Shown here: positions 1-9,225 of the stretch, piece by piece
Numbering within the stretch: position 1 is the stretch's first letter
Layout of the letters: each line of letters opens with the position of its first letter
Assembly (NCBI GenBank): GCA_018268715.1
Contig: JAFDVZ010000020.1
Span: 124,001 to 188,000, forward strand
Direction: 5' to 3'
DNA: 64,000 bases
Source of the DNA: Acidobacteriota bacterium
GTDB lineage: Bacteria; Acidobacteriota; Terriglobia; Bryobacterales; Bryobacteraceae
Made by a program: the position numbers and the translations under genes
The notes under the pieces: generated by a model
Databases searched by the model: none
The model's input: the letters and a program-made list of their open reading frames with translations, nothing else
What the model was told of the DNA's origin: nothing

Positions 1-1
1 C

Positions 2-658
2 ACGCGCTACTTCGTCACCTTCCTCGACAACCACGACGTGAAGGAGCGCATCCGTTTCGTCCAGCCCGGCGAGGAAACCGCTTTCGACGACCAGGTGACC
101 ATGGCGCTCGCCTGCCTGTTCGCCCTGCCCGGCATCCCCTGCCTCTACTACGGCACCGAACAGGGACTGAAAGGCCGCGGCTCCGATCCGGCCGTGCGCG
201 AGGCGCTCTGGGGCAGCCCCGGCTTCGACCGCTCGAGCTTCTTCTACCGCCAGATCGCCGCCATGACGCACGTCCGCGCCCAGACCCCGGCGCTGCGCTA
301 CGGCCGCTTCTACTTCCGCCAGATCTCAGGCGACGGAGAACACTTCGGCATCTCCACGTTTCCCAACGGCGTGCTGGCGTTCTCGCGCATTCTCATGGAC
401 CAGGAGGCTATGGTGGTGGCCAACTGCACCAGCCAGGAGTCTCGATCATTCGATGTGATCGTCGACGCCACTCTGAATCCGCCGGGCTCGGCGTTCCGCA
501 CGCTCTACACCAACAAGGCGCACGCTCCGGCCCCGGCGCCCGTGGTCCTGAAGACCCACGTGACCGTCAACGAACTCAACGGGACCACCGGCTCAGGCCC
601 GCTGAACGCGGTTCGCGTGGACCTGGCGCCGCTCGAAGTTCGTATCCTGGCGCTTTGA
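2..658 (+). CDS. GH13 alpha-amylase family protein, C-terminal part (5' end outside window)
   Basis: The reading frame is open from base 2, so the gene starts before the window; the GTG at 38 is internal. The visible N-terminus reads TRYFVTFLDNHD, which is GH13 conserved region IV, where the His-Asp pair binds substrate and Asp is the transition-state stabiliser. It is followed by LFALPGIPCLYYGTEQG, the usual end of the (beta/alpha)8 barrel, and then a C-terminal beta-sandwich of about 110 residues. The family cleaves or transfers alpha-glucosidic bonds; the exact specificity cannot be told because regions I-III are missing. The MFS gene starts 14 bases downstream. Confidence 0.9.
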   Translation, partial: TRYFVTFLDNHDVKERIRFVQPGEETAFDDQVTMALACLFALPGIPCLYYGTEQGLKGRGSDPAVREALWGSPGFDRSSFFYRQIAAMTHVRAQTPALRYGRFYFRQISGDGEHFGISTFPNGVLAFSRILMDQEAMVVANCTSQESRSFDVIVDATLNPPGSAFRTLYTNKAHAPAPAPVVLKTHVTVNELNGTTGSGPLNAVRVDLAPLEVRILAL

Positions 659-672
659 TGTCATCCTGAAGG

Positions 673-1803
673 TTGAACCTTCTCACGGCGCGCCTGAGCG
701 TACTCGCCATCTTCTTCGTGCACGGCCTGGTGTTCTCCACCTGGGTTTCGAGGATCCCGGCCGTGCAGGACGCTCTCGGCCTTTCGACGGGACGCCTCGG
801 ATTCGCGCTACTGGGCGTGGCGGCGGGCTCGGTCGTATCCATGCCGCTCGCCGGATGGCTGGTGTCGCGTTACGGTTCGCGGCCCGTGACGGCCATCTCC
901 TCGCTGGTCTTCGCCGGCGCGCTCGCCCCTCCCGCGTTCGCCGGCTCGGCGTTCTCGCTCGCCCTGGCGTTGTCCTTACTGGGCCTGGCGGCGGGCGCCA
1001 TGGACGTCTCCATGAACGCGCAGGGCGTGCTGGTGGAGCGCATCGCCCGCAAGCCGATGATGTCCGGCTTCCACGCGGCCTTCAGTATCGGCGGCATGGC
1101 GGGCTCGGCGGCCGGCGGCTTCATTGCCCGCGCGGGCGTCGGCGTCCAACCCCACTTCATCGGCGCGGCGATGGTCTATCTGGTGCTGGTGGCGGCGTCG
1201 ATTCGCGGCTTGCTGCCGGCGGCGGAGGCGTCGTCGTCGCCCAGCCCCCTGCGCTTCAACCGCTCCATCGCCGGACTCTCGGCGCTCTGCTTCTGCTTCT
1301 TCCTCAGCGAAGGCGCCATCGCCGATTGGAGCGGCCTCCACCTCACCCGGTCCCTCGGCGCGGGCCCCGCCCAGGCGGCCATGGGATACGCCGTGTTCTC
1401 CTTCGCCATGGCCGCCGGCCGGGCTGCGGGAGACTGGCTCCGCGCGCGATTTTCCGCCGTCGCCCTGGTGCGCGGAGGAAGCCTGCTCGCCTCCGCGGGA
1501 CTCGCCGCCGCCCTGCTGGTCTCAAGCGTGCCCCTGGCCCTCGCCGGATTCACGCTGGTCGGCTTCGGCTGCTCGGTGATCGTGCCCATCACGTTTGCCG
1601 CCGCCGGCCATCAGGAAAGCTCCGGAGGATCGCTGGCGACGGTGGTTTCAGCGGGATATCTCGGACTGTTCGCGGGACCGCCCCTGATCGGCATGGCCGC
1701 CGAGGCGGTAACCCTGCGCTGGGCCCTCACGCTGGTGGTGGCGCTGTCGGCCGTGGGAGCCTGGTTAGCTCCAACCGTTGAAAAACCTGAGAGGATGGGC
1801 TGA
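673..1803 (+). CDS. MFS transporter, YbjJ-like
   Basis: A 376-residue polytopic inner-membrane protein with about 12 hydrophobic segments in two halves, the normal size of a major facilitator. The N-terminus has HGLVFSTWVSRIPAVQDALG and LAGWLVSRYGSRPV, a loop 2-3 signature like that of YbjJ-type and fucose-permease-like members. The substrate is unknown; sugars or small-molecule export are both possible. The start is a TTG preceded by TGAAGG. The gene follows the GH13 gene on the same strand by 14 bases, so co-transcription and a role in moving sugar products is plausible but not shown. Confidence 0.8.
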   Translation: MNLLTARLSVLAIFFVHGLVFSTWVSRIPAVQDALGLSTGRLGFALLGVAAGSVVSMPLAGWLVSRYGSRPVTAISSLVFAGALAPPAFAGSAFSLALALSLLGLAAGAMDVSMNAQGVLVERIARKPMMSGFHAAFSIGGMAGSAAGGFIARAGVGVQPHFIGAAMVYLVLVAASIRGLLPAAEASSSPSPLRFNRSIAGLSALCFCFFLSEGAIADWSGLHLTRSLGAGPAQAAMGYAVFSFAMAAGRAAGDWLRARFSAVALVRGGSLLASAGLAAALLVSSVPLALAGFTLVGFGCSVIVPITFAAAGHQESSGGSLATVVSAGYLGLFAGPPLIGMAAEAVTLRWALTLVVALSAVGAWLAPTVEKPERMG

Positions 1804-1822
1804 GGTGCTGTGTTCCATCGCC

Positions 1823-2254
1823 ATGCGATTCGCATTCGCGGCCCTTTGCGCGGTCGCCCTTACGGCCTGCGCCCGGGACTCCAAGGCCGACCGCGCCGCC
1901 ATCGACGCCGTGGTCGCCGAATTCAACGCCGCCATCGCCGTGAATGACCATCCCCGGATCCTGGCGGCGTTCACGCCCAACGGCGAGTACGCCAGCGAAG
2001 ACCGTCCGCCCATCCCCATCGCCCAGGCCCTCAAGGAAACCCCGCCCAAGCGCCTGCCCTGGGACGAACGCACCGCCCTGCGCATCCACATCGACACGGT
2101 GCGATTCCCCGCACCGGGCCTGGCCATCGTCGAAGCGACGCAGAGCGACTCGCAGCCCACGACGGGCCACCTCCGCCGATGGCGTTGCACCTTCCATGTG
2201 ATGAAATCCGGCGGCGAGTGGAAAATCGTCTCGTACCGCGACCGCGAATCCTGA
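1823..2254 (+). CDS. Small SnoaL/DUF4440-like lipoprotein
   Basis: About 143 residues. The N-terminus MRFAFAALCAVALTAC is a lipoprotein signal peptide with the lipobox LTAC, so the mature protein should be lipid-anchored at Cys16. The rest (DRAAIDAVVAEFNAAIAVNDHPRILAAF near the N-terminus, GEWKIVSYRDR at the end) has the layout of the NTF2-like SnoaL/DUF4440 fold, which is seen in many secreted proteins of unknown function. The ATG at 1823 was preferred to an in-frame start at 1778 because it puts the signal peptide at the N-terminus. It lies 19 bases after the MFS stop codon. Confidence 0.7.
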   Translation: MRFAFAALCAVALTACARDSKADRAAIDAVVAEFNAAIAVNDHPRILAAFTPNGEYASEDRPPIPIAQALKETPPKRLPWDERTALRIHIDTVRFPAPGLAIVEATQSDSQPTTGHLRRWRCTFHVMKSGGEWKIVSYRDRES

Positions 2255-2344
2255 AGCTCCGGCTTCGGCGTTATCGGGCGAACCCCGATGGCATCCGGCT
2301 ACGCGCGTGCAGCAATCCGCCGGCGAGTCCCAAATCGCCTACAA

Positions 2345-4423
2345 CTACGGCTTCGGCGTCAACACGCGAATGACGTTATTCCAGGTATCGGAGAGAAACA
2401 GCCGCCCGGCCAAATCGATCGCCAGCGCCGAGGCGCCATTCAGCTTCGCGTACACCGCGTCCCCGCCATCGCCCGAGTATCCCGGATAGCCCGTCCCGGC
2501 CACCGTCGTGATCGTGCCATCGGTTCCGATGCGCCGGATCAGCACGCCCGCGTCGGCGATATACACCTGTCCCGCCGCGTCCACCGCCACGCCCAGCGGC
2601 GCGGCCAGGTACGCCTGGGTAGCCGGACCTCCGTCGCCATCATGCCCGGGTACGCCGTTACCCGCGATGGTGCGGATATTGCCGTCGCTCCCCACCATGC
2701 GGATCACGTTATTCCCCGTATCGGCGATGTACAGGTTGCCCTTGGCGTCCACGGCCACACCATGCGGCGCGTCGAGCATCGCCTTCGTCGCCGGACCGCC
2801 GTCGCCCGCGAACCCTTCGAGACTATTGCCCGCCACCGTCACAATCGTCCCCGTCGGCGACACCTTGCGGATGCACGCGTTCTCATAATCGGCGATGTAG
2901 ATGTTTCCCGCCGCGTCGGTGGCCACCGAATGCGGGAAGTACAACGCCGCGCTGGTCGCCGCCCCGCCGTCGCCGCCAAAGCCCGCCGAGCCCGACCCCG
3001 CGAACGTCCGTATGACGCCCGTCGCGTCCACCGCCCGCACGCGATTATTCAGCACATCGGCGAAGTAGACATTCGACTTCGCATCCACCGCCACGCCCGA
3101 CGGCCCATTCAACTGCGCGCCGCCGCCCGCTCCGCCATCCCCGCCGAAGCCCGCCGTGCCATTGCCCGCGAGCGTCGAAACCGCCCCATCGGCGGCCACC
3201 TTCAGCACCCGCTGGTTGCCGTAATCGGCCACGAACAGGTCGCCCGCGACATCCGTCGCCACCCCGGCCGGACGGCTCAACTGGATGGCGCTCGCCGTCG
3301 ATCCGGAAAGGCTCAACGCGCCGGTGCCAGCGATCGTGTTGATATTGCCCGACGTCACCTTGCGGATGCGGTTATTCAACTGGTCCGCGATCAGCAGCGC
3401 GCCGCCCGAATCGGTCGCGAGCCCGCTCGGAAACCACAGCAGCGCCTTCGTCGCGGTGCTGCCGTCGCCCGCGAAGCCTTCGCTATTCGCCGTGCCCGCG
3501 AAGGTGCTGATAATCGCCTTCGAGGTCACCTGCCGGATGCGCGCCACCGAAGGCTCGGCGATGTACAGGTTGCCCGACGAATCCACCGCGATGGCGGACG
3601 GCTCCACCAGCGCCACCGATGTCGCCGCTTCCCCGTCCCCCGGGTTATCCGAGCCCCCGCCCGCGATCGTATTGATATACCCGTCGCTCTTGGTGATCTC
3701 GCGGATCACCCCATTGCCCGTATCGGCGATATAGATATTGCCCGACCCGTCGAACACGATATCCGACGGCCGGGAAACCTGCGCCGCCGTCCCCGGTCCG
3801 CCATTGCCGCGATAGGCCGAATATCCGTTGCCCAGGTACGTCGAAATCGTCCCGTCGGAAGCAAGCGCGCGGATCGAATGATTCGCCGTGTCGCAGATAT
3901 ACAGCACCCCGCCCGAATAGGCGAGCCCGGTGGGATTATTCAACTGCGCGAGCGGTCCCGCCGCCCCGTTGCCCGAGTACCCCGCCGTGCCGTTGCCCGC
4001 CACCGTGCTGATGATGCCGCTCATCACCATGCGCACGACATTGTTGCCCGAATCGGCGATATACACATTCCCCGAGCTGTCGATCGCAATCCCGGTCGGC
4101 CGGCTCAGACTGGCCCGCGTCGCCGGTCCGCCATCGCCCGAATAGCCCGCCTGGCCATTGCCCGCCACCAGCGTCAACGTCCCGGAGCTGTCCATCTTGT
4201 ACACGACATTCGACGCCGAGAAGTAGAGGTTGCCGCCCGCGTCGGCCACCACTCGCCGCACCTGCCCGATCGCCGCGCTAGCGGCCGCGGCGGGCGTTAC
4301 GGGAACGCCCCCGCCGGCAATCGTCGAAATGGTGAACTGCTGGGCCGATGACAGACACGCAAGAGCCGTTAACAGGAACGGGGCGGCGCACGGGATGCGA
4401 CCAGCGAAACGCAATGAGAGCAA
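2345..4423 (-). CDS. Secreted NHL-repeat beta-propeller protein
   Basis: About 692 residues with a signal peptide (AAPFLLTALACLSSAQQ). The mature part is 12 tandem repeats of about 56 residues, each with a core like DSSGNVYIADTGNNVIR and a linker like IAGNGTAGYSGDGGPAT. These are NHL repeats; twelve could form two six-bladed propellers. Such proteins are abundant in Acidobacteria and usually act as extracellular binding modules; no catalytic residue was seen. I chose the TTG at 4423 because AAGGAG lies 9 bases upstream; an in-frame TTG at 4441 overlaps that ribosome site. A 17-bp dyad lies upstream at 4462-4478. Confidence 0.85.
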   Translation of the reverse strand: MLSLRFAGRIPCAAPFLLTALACLSSAQQFTISTIAGGGVPVTPAAAASAAIGQVRRVVADAGGNLYFSASNVVYKMDSSGTLTLVAGNGQAGYSGDGGPATRASLSRPTGIAIDSSGNVYIADSGNNVVRMVMSGIISTVAGNGTAGYSGNGAAGPLAQLNNPTGLAYSGGVLYICDTANHSIRALASDGTISTYLGNGYSAYRGNGGPGTAAQVSRPSDIVFDGSGNIYIADTGNGVIREITKSDGYINTIAGGGSDNPGDGEAATSVALVEPSAIAVDSSGNLYIAEPSVARIRQVTSKAIISTFAGTANSEGFAGDGSTATKALLWFPSGLATDSGGALLIADQLNNRIRKVTSGNINTIAGTGALSLSGSTASAIQLSRPAGVATDVAGDLFVADYGNQRVLKVAADGAVSTLAGNGTAGFGGDGGAGGGAQLNGPSGVAVDAKSNVYFADVLNNRVRAVDATGVIRTFAGSGSAGFGGDGGAATSAALYFPHSVATDAAGNIYIADYENACIRKVSPTGTIVTVAGNSLEGFAGDGGPATKAMLDAPHGVAVDAKGNLYIADTGNNVIRMVGSDGNIRTIAGNGVPGHDGDGGPATQAYLAAPLGVAVDAAGQVYIADAGVLIRRIGTDGTITTVAGTGYPGYSGDGGDAVYAKLNGASALAIDLAGRLFLSDTWNNVIRVLTPKP

Positions 4424-4461
4424 CTCGAGACACTCCTTCAATTCGAAGCCGGCGGAATTAG

Positions 4462-4478
4462 AACTGACGTACTCAGTT
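4462..4478. promoter_or_regulatory. Inverted repeat upstream of the NHL gene
   Basis: AACTGA and TCAGTT are perfect 6-bp arms around a 5-base spacer (CGTAC), 39 bases upstream of the preferred NHL start. The size and symmetry suit a dimeric repressor site. A second small dyad, GCGCG-GGTTT-CGCGC, lies next to it at 4481-4495. No promoter box was identified with confidence, and function is inference. Confidence 0.3.
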
Positions 4479-4543
4479 TAGCGCGGGTTTCGCGCCACCC
4501 GGCGTCGAACGGACGCTTTCGCGCCCCGGGAGTGTTAAAGTTT

Positions 4544-5773
4544 TCAAGCCCGCCGGCCTTCCGACAAAACGGCCGTTCGAGCGTCCGCGGAAGCCGACAT
4601 CCGCCGCGCCGCCGACTCCACCCGTCCCGCCATGAACCGGCGCACATGCGACAGCGCCGGCAGCGGATCGCTCCACCGGAAATACTGCCCGTGCCACGGC
4701 GCCGAGCGCAAGCTCAGGTAGTGCCGTCCGATCGACCACGCCGACTCCCCGTCGTGCAGCCGCCCCAGCCAGTCGTTCAACGCGTCCATGAAGTACTCGC
4801 CATCCCGCTGCGGCTCGGTCCACGGCTCCACCGCCGCGCCCAGCGCCACCAGGTAGGTGATCCACGCCGTCGGCACGCCCGTGTCGTCGTCGAACTCCAC
4901 GTTGCCCTGGATGCGCGGGTTCATCTCGATGTACTTGTAGGACCCGTCGCGATAGTCGTGGCGATACTCGAAGTTCGCGTGACCCACGTGGCCCAGCATC
5001 AGCCCCAGCCGCGCCGTCAACTCCGCCAGGTCCGGGTTCCACTCGCTGACCGCGATCGAACTCACGCCGAAATGCGGAGGATACATCCGCACCTTCCGCT
5101 TCATCGCGCAGGCCAGCATCTCCGACCGCGGGCCGAAACTCCCGCTCACCACCCAGCCCGCCCCGTCCTCGCCCGGAATAATCTCCTGGCCGATCAGCAG
5201 CGGCAGCCATTCCCGATGCTTCCGGTACACCGCTTCGATCTGTTCCCGCCCCTTCGCGATCACGTTCTTGCGGTTGATGATGGCCGCCTCGGCGTAGGTC
5301 CGAGGCTTGAAGATCACCTCCGAGCCCAACTCCCGTTCGAGATCGGCCGGCTGCGGCGGCAGCGGATACACCGTCTTCGGCACGGGAACCCCGAGACTCG
5401 CCAGATGCTCGGTCTCGGTGACTTTATCGTTCAGCATCTGCACCAGCTCGAGCGCCGGGACCTGGAACCTGTAGCCACACCCGGCCAGTTCCTCCCGATT
5501 CCGCGCCACCAGCTCCAGCATCCGGTCCGAGGTCATCAACAGGGCCGCCTCGCGCCCCCCGTTCTGCACCAGCAGCCGCAGGATCTCCCGATCCTTCAGC
5601 TCCGGCGCCGCCTCGGCGATCCATGTTCTCTGGGGCCAGCGCGAACCCACAATCGGCTCATCCGGCCCAAAGGCGATCGCCGTAACGGGAACGCCTCTGC
5701 GAGCCAGGCACCGTACGGCGCCAAGTCCTCCAGGCCCATGAGCCAACACAACGGCAGGGATATTGCTTGACAT
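4544..5773 (-). CDS. ATP-grasp domain protein
   Basis: A 409-residue cytoplasmic protein. The N-terminus (PAVVLAHGPGGLGAVRCLARRG) is a Rossmann-like preATP-grasp domain. The centre and C-terminus carry the ATP-grasp features: ELGSEVIFKPRTY with the nucleotide-binding Lys, a GQEIIPGEDG loop, and the metal-binding EMNPRIQGNVEFDDDTG near residue 310. Architecture and size resemble carbamoyl-phosphate-synthase-like or D-Ala-D-Ala-ligase-like ATP-grasp proteins that join a carboxylate to an amine; the substrate is unknown. It is transcribed alone: 100+ bases separate it from the genes on both sides. Confidence 0.8.
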   Translation of the reverse strand: MSSNIPAVVLAHGPGGLGAVRCLARRGVPVTAIAFGPDEPIVGSRWPQRTWIAEAAPELKDREILRLLVQNGGREAALLMTSDRMLELVARNREELAGCGYRFQVPALELVQMLNDKVTETEHLASLGVPVPKTVYPLPPQPADLERELGSEVIFKPRTYAEAAIINRKNVIAKGREQIEAVYRKHREWLPLLIGQEIIPGEDGAGWVVSGSFGPRSEMLACAMKRKVRMYPPHFGVSSIAVSEWNPDLAELTARLGLMLGHVGHANFEYRHDYRDGSYKYIEMNPRIQGNVEFDDDTGVPTAWITYLVALGAAVEPWTEPQRDGEYFMDALNDWLGRLHDGESAWSIGRHYLSLRSAPWHGQYFRWSDPLPALSHVRRFMAGRVESAARRMSASADARTAVLSEGRRA

Positions 5774-5927
5774 ACTACTGCTATTCAGTTTCCAGCGGCC
5801 TAGGGAATTCTCTCGCTAAGACGCCAATACTTGGTTACGAGTTTACGCCAACTGAACTACCTGATCACCTTTTTCGCCCCAGATACCCATTTGATTTACC
5901 TGACGCAACCATGCGGCGGGAAAAGTC

Positions 5928-7223
5928 CTACACCACCGGGTCACCATGCACTTCCACCTCGTCCGCCTCCACCCCACGCCGTTCCGGCTCCGGCAGACGC
6001 CCCGTCCAGTTCGCCCACCCCCAGAAAATCGCCGTCAGACTGCTCAGCACCCCCGCCACCGCCCCAATCGTCCGCGGGCTCACATGCTCCGACGCCACCC
6101 CCGCGCTCATCATCGACACCATCATCGTCGACCACACCAGCGACTCCGCCGTCGAAAACACCCGCCCCCGGTATTCATCCTCCACATGCCGCAGCAACTG
6201 CGAGTAGTTCAGCACCGAACTCACCGCCACCGCCGCCCTCGACAGCCCGATGAAAAACAGGGCCGCCCCGTAGCTCTGCATCTGGCTGAACACCACATAG
6301 GAGCCCCCATGCAGCACATAGCAAATGGAGATGGTGCGTTTATACCCCCCGAAGCCCACCCGCGGCCCCAGCCAATGCGCGAACATCCCCCCGATCACCA
6401 GCCCCACGCCCGCCGCCGCCCAGATCTGGCCGATCCCCGCCGCCCCGCGCCCGAACACCGTCTCTCCGAACACGCTGAACAGGATCTGCGCCGCCCCGCC
6501 CCCGGTGGCCCAGCCCACTCCCACCAGCCCGATGGCCAGGATCAACGGCGACGACCGCATATAGCGCAGCCCCGCCGCGTACTCGTTCCACGGCCGCACC
6601 ACCCGGTCCTCGGATAGATCGGTGCGCTCGGCCCGAAAGCTCCCCCGCGGCGCCTTCAGCCGCGCGATGCAGGCCGCCGAGATCAGAAAGGAGAGCGCGT
6701 TGAAGGCGAAGGCGGTCTGATACCCCCAGGCCATCACGGTCGTGCCCGCCAGGTAGGCCCCGATGGCCGTGGTGGTCCACTGCGTGGTCTGGGTCATGGT
6801 GTTGGCCGTGTGCAGTTGCTCGCGGCTTGCGATGGTGGGCAGAATCGAGGTCCGGCCGCTCGTGAAGAACGGCGAGGCGAACATCAGCGCCGCGCTCAGC
6901 AGGTACAGCAGCGTGGAATCGCTCCGCCCCAGGCACAGGATGAAGGCCAGCGCGACGACCGCCCGCGCCAGGTCGCTCGCGATCATGATGCGCTTGCGGT
7001 CCATCCGGTCCAGCAGCACCCCCGCCAGCGGCCCCGCCGCCACCGCCGGAATCGCCCGCGCCAGCATCACCCCCGTCACCACCATCCCGGAGCCCGTCGC
7101 ATGCATGGCCAGGCTGAACACGGCGATATTGTTGAAGTGGTCGCCGATCTCGCTCACCACCTGTCCAATCCACGTGTACCGGTAGTTCGGATTCTCGCCC
7201 AGCAGTTTCAGGAAGCCCGACAT
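5928..7223 (-). CDS. MFS exporter (MFS_3/EntS-like)
   Basis: A 431-residue protein with about 12 membrane segments. The N-terminus YRYTWIGQVVSEIGDHFNNIAVF and the loop LLDRMDRKRIMIASDLARA are typical of the MFS_3 group, whose characterised members include the enterobactin exporter EntS and macrolide efflux proteins. Its ATG (7221-7223) shares one base with the stop codon of the EamA gene (TGATG), so it is probably translated by re-initiation as the last gene of the mazG-GNAT-NSAR operon. Its placement suggests export of an amino-acid-derived product, but the substrate is unknown. Confidence 0.85.
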   Translation of the reverse strand: MSGFLKLLGENPNYRYTWIGQVVSEIGDHFNNIAVFSLAMHATGSGMVVTGVMLARAIPAVAAGPLAGVLLDRMDRKRIMIASDLARAVVALAFILCLGRSDSTLLYLLSAALMFASPFFTSGRTSILPTIASREQLHTANTMTQTTQWTTTAIGAYLAGTTVMAWGYQTAFAFNALSFLISAACIARLKAPRGSFRAERTDLSEDRVVRPWNEYAAGLRYMRSSPLILAIGLVGVGWATGGGAAQILFSVFGETVFGRGAAGIGQIWAAAGVGLVIGGMFAHWLGPRVGFGGYKRTISICYVLHGGSYVVFSQMQSYGAALFFIGLSRAAVAVSSVLNYSQLLRHVEDEYRGRVFSTAESLVWSTMMVSMMSAGVASEHVSPRTIGAVAGVLSSLTAIFWGWANWTGRLPEPERRGVEADEVEVHGDPVV

Positions 7224-8113
7224 CAGCGCCGCTCCGCCACCCAAACCCCGCCCACCACCAGCGCCGTCGCGCCGGCGAACGTCGGCCCCGGATTCTCGCC
7301 CAGAAACGCCGCCGCCATCAGCGTGGCCGCCAGCGGCTGGAAGTAGGTGACGCTCGACACCCGCGAGGCCGGCAGCCGCCGCAGCGCATAGGAATAGATC
7401 AGGTAGCCCGCGATCGATGAGACCAGCGCCATGTAGGCGACGCCCACCCAGGCGAACGCGCTCACCCGCGAAAGATCCGTCTTCCACACCCCGGCGATCG
7501 TCGCCGGCGCCGCCAGCACCGCCGCGCCCCCGAAGGCGAACGCGTTCAGCGCGATCACCCCGAAGTTCGCCGCCAGTTGTTTGCCGAACACGGTGAAGGC
7601 GGCCAGGAACATCGTGGAAGCGACCATGATCAAATCGCCGCCCACCGTCGCCCCCGCCTGCGCCCGCCCGGCTTCCAGCAGCGTGACCCCTCCCACCGCC
7701 GTCGCCATGCCCGCCAGTTTGCGTCCCGTCAAAGGCTCAACGCCCATCGCCGCCGCGCCCGCCAGCACGAAAATCGGAGCCAGCGCCGTGATCACGGCCC
7801 CGTGCGCCACGCTGGTCCGGCTCAGCCCGACCACGAACAGCAGTTGGTTGCCCACCACCCCCAACGCGCCCACCGCCGCCAGCTTCGGCGCGTCCGCCGC
7901 CGTCCAGGCGCGCGTCCCCGCCTCGCGCCGGCCGCGCGTCAACAGGTAAATCGGCATCATGCAAACGCCCGATAGAATCGTGCGGAAGCAAAACGTCAAC
8001 ACCGGCGGAATCTCCCGCACCGCCAGCTTGACGAAGATGAAGTTGGCCGACCAGGCGAGCAGCATCAGGCCGAGCAGCGCATAGACCCGCGCCCGGCTCC
8101 GCGCCTCGCTCAA
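7223..8113 (-). CDS. EamA (DMT superfamily) transporter
   Basis: A 296-residue protein with ten hydrophobic segments in two EamA repeats of about 140 residues; the first begins LLAWSANFIFVKLAVREIPP and the second ends SRVSSVTYFQPLAATLMAAAFLGE, both hallmark EamA motifs. Characterised relatives export amino acids and metabolites (for example RhtA, YdcZ/RarD groups). I placed the start at TTG 8113, which overlaps the stop codon of the enolase-superfamily gene as TTGA and gives a normal-length protein. Position beside an N-acylamino-acid racemase suggests an amino-acid or N-acyl-amino-acid substrate; this is inference. Confidence 0.85.
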   Translation of the reverse strand: MSEARSRARVYALLGLMLLAWSANFIFVKLAVREIPPVLTFCFRTILSGVCMMPIYLLTRGRREAGTRAWTAADAPKLAAVGALGVVGNQLLFVVGLSRTSVAHGAVITALAPIFVLAGAAAMGVEPLTGRKLAGMATAVGGVTLLEAGRAQAGATVGGDLIMVASTMFLAAFTVFGKQLAANFGVIALNAFAFGGAAVLAAPATIAGVWKTDLSRVSAFAWVGVAYMALVSSIAGYLIYSYALRRLPASRVSSVTYFQPLAATLMAAAFLGENPGPTFAGATALVVGGVWVAERR

Positions 8114-9225
8114 ACCAGCGTCTCCTCCCGAACCTGTATTTCGCGGATGTAGTCGAAGTCGAGCTCGTAGCCGAATCCCGGCCCGTTGGGGACTTCGATC
8201 GTGCCCTGCGGCGTCACTTCCACCTCGGGCAGGATGATGTCCCGCTTCCAGTAGCGTTTGCTCGCTGAAACGTCGCCCGGCAGCACGAAGTTCCCCAGCG
8301 TCGAAAGCGCAATATTGTGCGCGCGCCCGATGCCCGCCTCCAGCATCCCTCCGCACCACACCGGCACATTCCCCGCCGCGGCCACGTCGTGCACCGCCTT
8401 GGCGCCGCGGAATCCGCCCACCCGGCCCAGCTTGATGTTGATGATGCGGCAGGCACCCAGGCGGATGGCCTGCTCGGCCTGGTGCGCCGAACGGATGCAC
8501 TCGTCCAGGCAGATGGGCGTCGCAAGCGCGGCCTGCAACGGCGCATGGTCGATGATTTCATCGTGGCCGAGCGGCTGCTCCATCATCATCAGGTAGAACT
8601 CGTCCAGCCGTTTCAGGTGCTCGACATCGGCCAGCGTGTAGGCCGAATTGGCGTCCACCATCAGCCGGATCCGCGGGAACCGCTGGCGCACCTGGCGCAC
8701 CACGTCGATGTCCCAGCCGGGCTTCATCTTCATCTTGATGCGCTGATAGCCCGCGTTGAGTTCGGTTTCGATCTTCCCGAGCAGTTGATCGACGCTATCC
8801 TGTATGCCGATCGACACCCCGCACGGAATGGCCGTCCGCGCGCCGCCACCGATCTGCTTCCACAGCGGAACGCCGTTCATCCGCGCTTCCAGGTCCCACA
8901 CCGCGGCCTCCAGGCCGCCGCGCGCCATGTAGTGCCCGCGGATATGCCCGATCCGCCCCCACACATCGGCCGCCGAGGCGAACTCGTGCCCCAGCACCCG
9001 CGGCGCCACGTAATCGCGCAGGATCAGCCACGACGACTCGGTCCACTCCTCGTTGTAGAAGGGGTTTTCGCCGGCCGTCACCTCGCCCCAGCCGGTCACC
9101 CCCCCGGCGGAAACCTCCACCAGGATGATGTCGCGTCCGAACGTGCGTCCAAAGCTGGTTTCGAAGAAGTGAACCAGCGGCATCCGGATCTGTCGAAGAA
9201 CGATTCTGTCTAGCTTGATTCCCAT
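8110..9225 (-). CDS. menC: N-succinylamino acid racemase / o-succinylbenzoate synthase (NSAR/OSBS)
   Basis: A 371-residue enolase-superfamily enzyme of the NSAR/OSBS family. All expected active-site residues are visible: the KxK pair at K164/K166 (IKMKMKPGWD), metal ligands D191 (MVDANSAY), E216 (MEQPL) and D241 (CLDE), and the opposite-face lysine K265 (INIKLGRVGG). The family makes o-succinylbenzoate for menaquinone or racemises N-succinyl amino acids, and many members do both. No other men gene is present, while a GNAT gene overlaps its start by 16 bases, so N-succinylamino acid racemisation is the better contextual guess. An EamA transporter follows with a 4-bp overlap. Confidence 0.88.
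   Translation of the reverse strand: MGIKLDRIVLRQIRMPLVHFFETSFGRTFGRDIILVEVSAGGVTGWGEVTAGENPFYNEEWTESSWLILRDYVAPRVLGHEFASAADVWGRIGHIRGHYMARGGLEAAVWDLEARMNGVPLWKQIGGGARTAIPCGVSIGIQDSVDQLLGKIETELNAGYQRIKMKMKPGWDIDVVRQVRQRFPRIRLMVDANSAYTLADVEHLKRLDEFYLMMMEQPLGHDEIIDHAPLQAALATPICLDECIRSAHQAEQAIRLGACRIINIKLGRVGGFRGAKAVHDVAAAGNVPVWCGGMLEAGIGRAHNIALSTLGNFVLPGDVSASKRYWKRDIILPEVEVTPQGTIEVPNGPGFGYELDFDYIREIQVREETLV

Noticed and set aside
2288..4351. 687-codon plus-strand open frame antisense to the NHL gene
   Set aside because: It is Arg/His-rich with no domain pattern, while the minus-strand frame has a signal peptide and 12 NHL repeats. High GC makes antisense stops rare.
4532..5770. 412-codon plus-strand frame opposite the ATP-grasp gene
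   Set aside because: Arg/His/Pro-rich shadow; the opposite frame has the ATP-grasp motifs.
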